Source of the DNA: Oopsacas minuta
Taxonomy: Eukaryota; Porifera; Hexactinellida; Lyssacinosida; Leucopsacidae
NCBI GenBank assembly: GCA_024704765.1
Contig: JAKMXF010000144.1
Location: 682,001 to 746,000 of the forward strand
Length of the DNA: 64,000 nucleotides
Direction of reading: 5' to 3'
Position numbers and translations under genes: made by a program. The notes beneath the pieces were generated by a model. It searched no databases and was not told where the DNA came from. It saw nothing but the letters and a program-made list of their open reading frames with translations. Of the stretch, positions 10,201-18,190 are shown piece by piece (position 1 is the first letter of the stretch; each line of letters starts with the position of its first letter).

Positions 10201-12322
10201 TTTAATTGCAAATTTGTACCTGCACAGTGTTATATTGGGTTAATTTATACATAATTATTGCACGAGTTCTATGATTCCATATAGCTCCACCCACAAGCCA
10301 TTGTTATAGCTCCAGATCAAATTTCAGTTTGGTGCAATATGTGCAGCATTACAACCTAGGTTATTGATAACACTAATAAGGTATTTCTAAACAGTTAGTC
10401 GTAGCTATCGTTAATTATTTCCCTCATAACAGTTACAAAATATTTATAGCACCGCTTAAAAAATGAGTCTTAAAGTATTATTCGTGGCAGAGAAGAATGA
10501 CACAGCAAAAGAGATTAGTCGTATTATGTCAAATAATAAATACACCAGGAGAGAAGGACTCTCAAAACTGAACAAAATCTATGGATTCTCCTGTAAAATG
10601 CTAAACAATGATGCAGATATAACAATGGCGTCAGTGTCTGGTCACATCATGACAATTGATTTTAGTCTGGAGTTCAAAAGTTGGGAGAAACATCCTCCTG
10701 TCAGTTTATTTACAGCTCCAATAGAAGACTACTGTCCTGAAGACTCTAAGCCCATTGTAAACACGATTGTGAGAGAAGCTAAGGAGAATGAAATGCTAGT
10801 ACTGTGGACAGATTGTGATAGAGAAGGAGAGTATATAGCATCTGAAATAAGACATATCTGCCTCATCGCTAATCCCAGTATCAAGATATACAGAGCTAGA
10901 TTCTCAGAGATAACTTATGCATCCATTCACACAGCTATTAATCAGATGGAAATGATAAACGAGAGATTAGTTGCAGCTGTAGACTGTAGGAAAGAGTTGG
11001 ATCTTAGGATAGGAGCAGCTTTCACCAGATTCCTATCTCTTCGATTACAGAAAGTATTCCCGTATCATTTCCCAACAAACCACGTGGTTAGCTACGGACC
11101 CTGTCAGTTCCCGACACTAGGATTTGTGGTGGATAGGTGTAAACAGGTGGAACACTTCGTGCCTAAAAAGTTCTACAAACTGAGGACAGTAGTGGAGAGG
11201 GGAGACACTCAAGTGAACTTCTTCTGGTCTCGTGGGGGAATTCAGGATCGTACTGAGACAGAACAATCTCAAAGAGGTTGTAACCAACAGTCAGTAGCGA
11301 TTGTGTATAGAGTTGTATCCAAGAGTAAGAGTGAACCAAGACCTCTGCCCTTAAACACTGTAGAGTTGGAGAAGAAAGCTTCCAGGAAACTAGACATGAG
11401 TGCTAAACAAGTTATGATGATAGCTGAGAAACTCTACACACAAGGACTGATTAGTTACCCAAGAACAGAGACCAACTTCTTCCCTCCCAGCTTCAACCTG
11501 GTGCCATTAGTAGAGGAACAGACACGAGCTGAGCAATGGGGAGATACAGCTAGACACATTCTAAGAGACTCTCCTACTCCAAGTGAGGGACAAAAATCAG
11601 ATCAAGCTCATCCTCCTATCTACCCAATTAAACACACCTCCAGTCTACAAGGAAATGAGAGGAAAGTGTATGAGTTTATTGCACGTCACTTCCTGGCTTG
11701 TTGTCACAAAGATGCACAAACCTCTGAGACAACAGTTGAGATATTAGTCAATAAAGAGTCATTTTCTGCTTCTGGCTTGATAATCACAGCTAGAAACTAT
11801 CTTGATGTGTATCCGTATGATGAGTGGTGTGATCGTAGAATACCTCACTTCACACAAGGGGAGCGTATTCAGATAGAGGGGTGTATCGAGATGATAGAAT
11901 GTGAGACAACTCCTCCCTCCTACCTGACAGAAGCAGACCTGATACAGCTAATGGATGAACATGGAATTGGTACAGATGCTACTCACTCAGATCACATCGA
12001 GAGGATCAAGATGAGAGGATATGTTGATGTACAACTGGATGGTACCCTTTTGCCCAGCAAACTAGGCAGAGGTCTGGTTGAGGGGTACACTAAAATCGGA
12101 CACAATCTGGCCAATTCAGACCTCAGAGCTGAATTGGAGAGAGACCTGACAGACATATGTGTGGGTAAGAAAGAAAAAAATGAAGTAATAAATTTCATGG
12201 TTCATCGATACAAACAAGTTTTCACAGAAATCAGTTCACATGCTATCTTGATTGATGAATCTCTTTCCAATTATTTTGGCCCTCCAAAACAATTACATAT
12301 AGAATATCCTCATGAAAGAGAT
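8341..12322. repeat. TOP3A inverted duplication: two 1860-bp arms around a 262-bp spacer
   Basis: Arm 1 (8341-10200) and arm 2 (10463-12322) are reverse complements of equal length, with no indel. The translated arms differ at one residue, and one base difference was located (8366 versus 12297). Similarity starts at the ATG of each gene and ends after the same Asp codon (position 620). The 5' flanks and both 3' coding parts are unrelated in sequence. Such sharp borders fit recent gene conversion of the catalytic core, or a very young duplication. Confidence 0.9.
10201..10462. promoter_or_regulatory. shared divergent promoter region of the two TOP3A genes
   Basis: A 262-bp spacer between two head-to-head start codons must hold both 5' flanks. 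It is not palindromic, so the two genes do not share identical cis sequences. No clear TATA box or known element can be named. Confidence 0.5.
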
Positions 12323-13816
12323 GGAATTCCTAATACTCCACCTCGAGATATATATTCTCCTCTCCTTCCGTATGATATACATTATTTCAATCAAGAGTTT
12401 CCTGAAGTTGAAGACTACACTAAACTACTCCCTCATTTACCTTTTGAAGATTCATATAATCCCTTCAGGAACTTGTTAACAGGAAAACGTTTCACATGCG
12501 AACCATCATCTCCCAATAAGATCTTAAGGAAGGATGCTATCATAGAGTGTCATTGTGGAGAGCCTGCTGCCTTCCTGACTGTCATGAAAGGACCTGACAC
12601 CGGGAAGAAGTTCTTCAATTGTAATTCTTCATCTTGTGGGTATTTCATTTGGGAAACTGACATAGATGCAAGTATTTACCTCTATTTGGAACCTTCTAGT
12701 CAACTATTTGATGAACTTGTCAGCAAAGTTGGACATGATTTGTTATGTCACTGTGGGGATAGAGCCAGGCTTATAACTGAACGTAAAGAGGCACCTGATA
12801 AAGGAAGGAGGTTTTATGAGTGCCCGAAATTGTATGGACAGGAATGCAATTTCTTCCAATGGATTGATGCTGATCAATCAGATGCCAATACTCTTACCTC
12901 AATCTTAGATGACCTTAAGAGTAATATGTCATTGAGGGACAGTGCTCACGGAGTAATCTGTTATTGTGGTGATTCAGCAAAGTTTCTAACTGTGAAGAAA
13001 GATAGTAAGAATAAAGGCAGGAATTTTTATACCTGTCCTAAACCTACAAATCAAGAGTGTGGGTTTTTTGAGTGGGCTGATGAACTATCACAACACAATA
13101 TTAGTAGTTCGTCGTTTAGTGATAGTTGTCAATGTCATTGTGGAATAACAGCGAAGTCATTCACTGTAAAGAAAGATAGCCCGAATAAAGGTAGAAAATT
13201 CTACACCTGTCCTAAACCAAAAGTTAAAGAGTGCGGGTTCTTCCAGTGGGCTGACGGAGATATAAATTTCAGTACAAATGTATCATCATCACATACAGCT
13301 AATAATGAGGGTATTATTTGTCAATGTGAATTATCTGCCAAGGTTTTAACAGTCACAAAGGAAAGCCCAAATAAAGGAAGAACATTTTATAAATGTCCCA
13401 AACCCCGTGGTCAAGAATGTGAGTTCTTCCAATGGGATGATGAAGATCAAATTAATGCAGCAACAAATAATATAAGTTTTTCTTATGATGGTAACTCACA
13501 AGGAATTTTATGTCTATGTGGAAGATCAGCTACACTATTCACCGTAAAAAAAGATAGCGTAAATAAAGGTAGACAATTTTATACCTGTCCTAAGCCTAAA
13601 ATTCAACGATGTGATTACTTTCAATGGGCTGATGAAGATGTAACCATTGCAGAACATATGTCATTTGACGATAATTCTCAAATTGTTTGTCAATGTGGAA
13701 ATTCAGTCAAGTTGTTTACTGTGAAGAAAGACAGTCCAAACAAGGGAAGGCAATTTTATAAATGTCAGAAATCAAAAGGCCATACATGCGATTTCTTTAA
13801 ATGGGCTGATGAATAG
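10463..13816 (+). CDS. TOP3A: DNA topoisomerase III alpha, copy 2 (seven GRF fingers)
   Basis: Intronless, 1117 residues. The catalytic core (1-620) is the same as copy 1 apart from one residue: D117/D119 Toprim acids, catalytic Y332 in GLISYPRTETN. The tail from about residue 690 carries seven GRF zinc fingers, each with CxCx at its start, LxTVKKDSxNKGRxFYxCPKP in the middle and CxFFxWAD at the end (finger 5 reads CQCE instead of CxCG). Human TOP3A has about two such fingers, so this is an expanded single-strand-binding tail. Fingers 3-7 resemble each other more than fingers 1-2, which suggests internal tandem duplication. Expected role as copy 1, with possibly altered DNA affinity. It could be an isoform partner or a subfunctionalised paralogue. 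Confidence 0.95.
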   Translation: MSLKVLFVAEKNDTAKEISRIMSNNKYTRREGLSKLNKIYGFSCKMLNNDADITMASVSGHIMTIDFSLEFKSWEKHPPVSLFTAPIEDYCPEDSKPIVNTIVREAKENEMLVLWTDCDREGEYIASEIRHICLIANPSIKIYRARFSEITYASIHTAINQMEMINERLVAAVDCRKELDLRIGAAFTRFLSLRLQKVFPYHFPTNHVVSYGPCQFPTLGFVVDRCKQVEHFVPKKFYKLRTVVERGDTQVNFFWSRGGIQDRTETEQSQRGCNQQSVAIVYRVVSKSKSEPRPLPLNTVELEKKASRKLDMSAKQVMMIAEKLYTQGLISYPRTETNFFPPSFNLVPLVEEQTRAEQWGDTARHILRDSPTPSEGQKSDQAHPPIYPIKHTSSLQGNERKVYEFIARHFLACCHKDAQTSETTVEILVNKESFSASGLIITARNYLDVYPYDEWCDRRIPHFTQGERIQIEGCIEMIECETTPPSYLTEADLIQLMDEHGIGTDATHSDHIERIKMRGYVDVQLDGTLLPSKLGRGLVEGYTKIGHNLANSDLRAELERDLTDICVGKKEKNEVINFMVHRYKQVFTEISSHAILIDESLSNYFGPPKQLHIEYPHERDGIPNTPPRDIYSPLLPYDIHYFNQEFPEVEDYTKLLPHLPFEDSYNPFRNLLTGKRFTCEPSSPNKILRKDAIIECHCGEPAAFLTVMKGPDTGKKFFNCNSSSCGYFIWETDIDASIYLYLEPSSQLFDELVSKVGHDLLCHCGDRARLITERKEAPDKGRRFYECPKLYGQECNFFQWIDADQSDANTLTSILDDLKSNMSLRDSAHGVICYCGDSAKFLTVKKDSKNKGRNFYTCPKPTNQECGFFEWADELSQHNISSSSFSDSCQCHCGITAKSFTVKKDSPNKGRKFYTCPKPKVKECGFFQWADGDINFSTNVSSSHTANNEGIICQCELSAKVLTVTKESPNKGRTFYKCPKPRGQECEFFQWDDEDQINAATNNISFSYDGNSQGILCLCGRSATLFTVKKDSVNKGRQFYTCPKPKIQRCDYFQWADEDVTIAEHMSFDDNSQIVCQCGNSVKLFTVKKDSPNKGRQFYKCQKSKGHTCDFFKWADE
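12540..13813 (+). repeat. tandem GRF zinc-finger coding repeats in TOP3A copy 2
   Basis: Seven repeats of about 40 codons plus spacers. Recurrent coding words such as those for KKDSxNKGR and CPKP recur, especially in the last five units. This is a protein-level tandem repeat and not a satellite. Confidence 0.8.
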
Positions 13817-13849
13817 AGGAATACTGAAAGTATTTATACCACACCCCTC

Positions 13850-14155
13850 TTAACTTAAAAAGTTCTCTTTGGTTTTGACAAATTTTGATTTGACGTTTTG
13901 TCTAACTGTAGTAGAGGTTATACATAATTTGTATTGAATGAATACCTGATTCCTTTGAAACTTACTTATCTTGTTCCCATCAAATTTCTTGACTTTTATT
14001 TTGATACAACCTTCTTCTTCTAATCGTATTTTATACTGTAAATCTTGCAAGGTAATATTTTCATTGAGATCTGAGAGCAGAGGGTCTTGTGATAAGCTGC
14101 GGAGAATACTCTCCCTCAGATTGGTTATTGTATCTTTTTCTAGATTTTTAGTCAT
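13850..14155 (-). CDS. SNRNP25-like (U11/U12 snRNP 25-kDa) N-terminal part, incomplete
   Basis: From the ATG at 14155 the frame reads a SQDPLLSDLNENITLQDL segment, then KIKVKKFDGN. This lines up with the vQDPLLCDL...vtleeVn...mTVRVcKmDG start of the human U11/U12 25K protein, a ubiquitin-like subunit of the minor (U12) spliceosome. Only about 100 codons exist before the stop at 13850 and the middle of the ubiquitin fold cannot be found. Possible donors lie inside the frame (GTATTC at 13945, GTAAGT slightly upstream on the gene strand). The last residues, RQNVKSKFVK, are weakly like the family's C-terminal IRnxDevsFIKK. It may be a gene with an unrecognised intron layout or a decayed copy. It ends 33 bases from the TOP3A stop, convergently. 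Identity is by pattern recall, moderate confidence. Confidence 0.5.
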   Translation of the reverse strand: MTKNLEKDTITNLRESILRSLSQDPLLSDLNENITLQDLQYKIRLEEEGCIKIKVKKFDGNKISKFQRNQVFIQYKLCITSTTVRQNVKSKFVKTKENFLS

Positions 14156-14456
14156 CCTTATCACGCTCTGGATATTTAGAATAATTAGCCGTGTAAGTTT
14201 TGAGGTTTTAACTATACTCCCAACAAGAACTTTTGTCCCATATTTTAAGCAATTAGACGCTATTAGGCAAATATCATATATGAATCCATTCCCATTAATA
14301 CGAACTCCGATACGATAATAATAAATATCAAATCGTTATCTACGTTATTCACGCGCTCAATTTTCTTAGAAATTATCATTTCTGTTTACTATGTGAACTA
14401 GATACATTTTCATGCATTAGCATTACATACATATTTGGATATATTGATAAGACAAC
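14156..14456. other. divergent gap, SNRNP25-like to claspin
   Basis: About 300 bases between divergent starts, presumably holding both promoters. No motif is recognised. Confidence 0.4.
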
Positions 14457-17180
14457 ATGCAAACTCCAATTGAGTCTCCTCCTCCTCCACCTACAATAAC
14501 AGATTCTCCTCAATCTATTAATAATAGTTCCAAGAATGACCTCCCTACATTATCACCCGGACTGATACTAACCCTGCCCCCTACTAACTCTGAGTATGAT
14601 ATTGCTCCTCCGGATAATCCTATAGAGTTACATGCACCTATTGACTCTATATTCACGACAGGAGACTCCTCAGGAAATGAGAGATCAGATAATAGTTCGG
14701 AGGGAGAGGAACAAAACGAACCCATAACTGAAGTGAAATTTAGCTCATTTCGAAAAGCACATGCAAAGAAAAGGTTGAATTTCAATAAAGACTCTGATAA
14801 AATAACTCGTAAGAGTGCTAAGCCTAAGAGAGAGGATCCTATATCTGTACACAGTGAGACACAGAGAATGATACGAGAATCTAAAATACATATACCTGAG
14901 TATAAACCGCCCGTTATTACTCTACAAGATGTTATGAAGAAACTTCCTAAGTTAACAAACAACACAGATGCTAAACCTGAAATATTTGTGACAACTCTTG
15001 CATCCCCTGTCTCCCTCTCTGCTCAAACAACTTCCACACCTCTCCCCAAGGCTGGACCAGCTCAAACAGATATGGACATGGAAGATCTACCTGATATTGA
15101 TTTCATATCTGAGCAACCGATTGAGAGATTAGAACTTACTGAAATAGTAGAACAGATACCTAAACCTAAACAAACTAATTCCAATCAACCAGCTCTGTCA
15201 CTACCTAACGACTTCACCAATCTAAATCTAGCTACAAATATTGATGCTCCTGTATTATCCTCACTAGAAGCTTTCAAGAGTAGATTCATTCATCATTCCC
15301 TTCCTCCCGATAAGTCACACACCTCTGTCCCTCTATCCTCTGAAACTACAGAGAATGAGGGACCCCTCTTGCCTCCTGGATTGTCTCAGAAGCCTGGAGG
15401 TCTACACGCCTTCCTGAAAGAGAAGCTACGTAGGAGTTTAATAGCTAAGCGGATACAGGAGCATGAACAGCTGGAGCTTAAACTAAAGTATGAAAATGAG
15501 GAGTTTTTTCCTTCTGAGGGATCATGTAGTGAGGCTGAGGATGTAGAGAGAGGAGAGGCTGTCAAGTTAATGGATGCCGGAGAGGGAGAGGTTAACGGGG
15601 AGTGGCAGCCTGAGGGAGGAGACGAGATAAGTCATTCTGAAGATAATAACGATACCAGTAGCAGTGAAAGTGAGAGTGACAGTGAAACAAGTGAATCAGA
15701 AGAGAGTGAGATAGACAGTTCTAATACAGATACAGAAGGAGAAGATGGTATAATAATGCCAACTCACAAAGCTAAAAGACATGTACTGAATGACTCAGAT
15801 AATGATGATGACTTTGGAGATGAATCAGCTGTTAATTTAGATATACAGATATCACAGCCTTTAATTCTTGATTCCCCACCTAATATACCCTCACTACTAC
15901 TTGTACAGAGTCCAACCCTTCAGCTGGAGAATGAGAAGGAGAGTGATCTAAATTCTTCTATAAATACATCATTTACATTTCCTAATATAGATGCACAACA
16001 AAGTTTCAATCTTCCAACTGCTTTTCAGCTGTCTACACAGAGCTACATTCCAGATGACCTTAAGCGTATCTGTGATGCTACACAAGAGGGAGAGAATGAT
16101 ATACAGTTAATATGCTCAGGGAGATTCACACAAGCTACACAGCCTGATGAGCTAAATAGAAATAATGACGTCATTCCTAACGACAGCAGCTTACAACTAG
16201 ATAATACTGTAGATACAGATCTTCCAATGTTAGCTCCACGTAAGATAAAGGTTAAGGATCAGCTGAGATTAAAAAGATACAGACAGCTGGCAGCTTTTGA
16301 GGAGAAAGAAGCAGAGCTATCAGGTTCAGATCCTGAGTTTGAAGGGTCTGATTGTGCCAGTGAATTCGGTAACGAGTTGGATGAGTACGAGAGTGAGGAT
16401 GGAGACCAGGATTTAGTGGAAAGTGAAGAGGTCGAAAGGTTAAACGCGAAATATTACAACCAAGTTATGATAGAAGATGATGAAGCTAACATGGAGCTGC
16501 TTAAAGAGAGATTTCTCCCTGAACAGGATATTGTAGAAGATGGTTTAAGATTAAAGAATGGTTTATTTCGTAAGAGAAAGTTTAATTTTGATGATGATGA
16601 TGATATTTCTAGCTCAGCTGCTTGTGATTGGGATGAAGATGGACGTGATCAGGATGTAGACCAGGTAACACAAGAGAGACGAAGGAGACGTGTAGAGAGA
16701 GAGGATTATATTGCTCGTAAATTCAAGTATTCTTTATCGGATTTAACATCCACTGATACAACCAGGACTTTACCTCTTCTAGACAAGCCCAATATTATTC
16801 GATCAGTTAGCTGTGAGCAGAAAAATACTTGTTTCAATGTTCCTTCTATTAGAAAGTCTCTTGGCAAACATAATTCTCTTCTTACACGCAATTTTGCTGC
16901 TAAACTCGATTCGAATTTTATTTCCGATTCAAATAGTGGAGGTAATCTTGTAGGAAGGAAGTCTTACGTGTTTCAGACGATCCGGTCACTTGAAGGGGGA
17001 GATAGTGGTAATTCTGTTCCTCCATTAATTAAATCTGCATCTCTCCCTCCTCCTAGTAGCTCTGTTGGAAGTAAGAAGAATAATTTTAGTAAAAATACTA
17101 AGCTACAACCTGAATTGAAGAAAGAAGATTCATTTCTTAAGCCTGGTTCTAGTGTGTTTCATTTGCTCAATGTTAATTAA
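14457..17180 (+). CDS. CLSPN: Claspin, replication checkpoint adaptor
   Basis: Intronless acidic, disordered protein of 907 residues. The identifying part is the C-terminal half: EEKEAELSGSDPEFEGSD, ELDEYESEDGDQDLVESEEV and a DDEANMELLKERFLPEQD block. A basic RKRKFNFDDDDD stretch and the RRRRRVEREDYIARKF helix follow. They keep the order found in animal claspin (EAELSGSD..., QERYL..., RKFRWK, RIEREQW). The end, SSVFHLL, parallels the vertebrate SIFKYLE terminus. Claspin bridges ATR and CHK1 at stalled forks and travels with the replisome (Mrc1 homologue). The N-terminal half is Ser/Glu-rich with an SES/SDS run near residues 395-425, likely kinase substrates. It is shorter than human claspin (~1340). 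No obvious vertebrate-type CHK1-binding repeats were picked out. Confidence 0.85.
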   Translation: MQTPIESPPPPPTITDSPQSINNSSKNDLPTLSPGLILTLPPTNSEYDIAPPDNPIELHAPIDSIFTTGDSSGNERSDNSSEGEEQNEPITEVKFSSFRKAHAKKRLNFNKDSDKITRKSAKPKREDPISVHSETQRMIRESKIHIPEYKPPVITLQDVMKKLPKLTNNTDAKPEIFVTTLASPVSLSAQTTSTPLPKAGPAQTDMDMEDLPDIDFISEQPIERLELTEIVEQIPKPKQTNSNQPALSLPNDFTNLNLATNIDAPVLSSLEAFKSRFIHHSLPPDKSHTSVPLSSETTENEGPLLPPGLSQKPGGLHAFLKEKLRRSLIAKRIQEHEQLELKLKYENEEFFPSEGSCSEAEDVERGEAVKLMDAGEGEVNGEWQPEGGDEISHSEDNNDTSSSESESDSETSESEESEIDSSNTDTEGEDGIIMPTHKAKRHVLNDSDNDDDFGDESAVNLDIQISQPLILDSPPNIPSLLLVQSPTLQLENEKESDLNSSINTSFTFPNIDAQQSFNLPTAFQLSTQSYIPDDLKRICDATQEGENDIQLICSGRFTQATQPDELNRNNDVIPNDSSLQLDNTVDTDLPMLAPRKIKVKDQLRLKRYRQLAAFEEKEAELSGSDPEFEGSDCASEFGNELDEYESEDGDQDLVESEEVERLNAKYYNQVMIEDDEANMELLKERFLPEQDIVEDGLRLKNGLFRKRKFNFDDDDDISSSAACDWDEDGRDQDVDQVTQERRRRRVEREDYIARKFKYSLSDLTSTDTTRTLPLLDKPNIIRSVSCEQKNTCFNVPSIRKSLGKHNSLLTRNFAAKLDSNFISDSNSGGNLVGRKSYVFQTIRSLEGGDSGNSVPPLIKSASLPPPSSSVGSKKNNFSKNTKLQPELKKEDSFLKPGSSVFHLLNVN

Positions 17181-18190
17181 TTTCTGTGTATTATCACATG
17201 TAAACTTCAATTCATTATTCTTCACCGTTTATTATCTTAATTATTAAATTCAATTGTTGTATATCATACTGTTTTGCTAAAAATATTCATGAATAATGCT
17301 ATTAGTTATTTTGTATTTGCACACAAACGTCTCGCTCCGATTCTATGAACATCCCAATCCTAAAAAGATTATTTCGTGAATATTTTTGTGGATTTTCCTT
17401 GAAATTCCTTCAGCTGATTTATTTACAGTATATCATGGGCTTAGCTCATCTTCAATGGAACGATTTTCTAATATAAATCAAATAAAGTAATCACTAATGC
17501 AATTAATGCAATGTTCGAATACCAAATTACAGAAATGACAAAAGCAATTACTGTATTCTCCAGGTTGGATAACATTATAAATTCTCTAGTTAATATTAGC
17601 CACGTTTAGAATGAATTAGCCTCTGAATTGGATCAAATTTCAACCAAACACGTAAGTACAATTTATATATAGAGTTATCATTGTTGTCACCTGGTTTATA
17701 AAGTAATACAGGTATTTAGGCCCTATTTCCAAACTCAGTTGAATTTACTTTCATAAGGTAACAATTTATTACATATTTCAATTGAATACTCTCAAATCTC
17801 GATAATTCGACAATATTAACTACTGCTCTTCGTTTGTAATGGTAGGTCTCATCACTATATAAGGCAACTATTGAAACAACCATTTTGTATGCGAAAATTG
17901 TCAATGACCTTTACCAGCTTACGACGTCCCCGTTTCAAACACATGTTTGAGTATAGGATGAGATTAACTGCATTTACTTAACATTTGAATTTTGCATTTC
18001 TGATTTTGTAATTTGAAATATTGAATAAATGATATAACATTGAACTTTCCCCGTAAATAGTTTCTAAATTGATGAAAAGGAATCCTAATAGAAATTGTGA
18101 AAATTAACTGTTTGGGGTAACTCTAAACAAAATGCGGGTGGGACTCAATAATTGTACGTATACTGCCTAGATACGAGTGGTAGTACTGGG
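17181..18190. other. 1-kb gap, claspin to OvoA
   Basis: AT-rich with no supported gene. The in-frame extension of OvoA to 18152 begins with TTG and carries no conserved sequence, so the region up to 18190 is treated as non-coding. Confidence 0.45.

Noticed and set aside
10201-10462. Spacer as part of the TOP3A palindrome
   Set aside because: The upstream sequences of the two genes do not pair beyond a few A/T bases next to the ATG.
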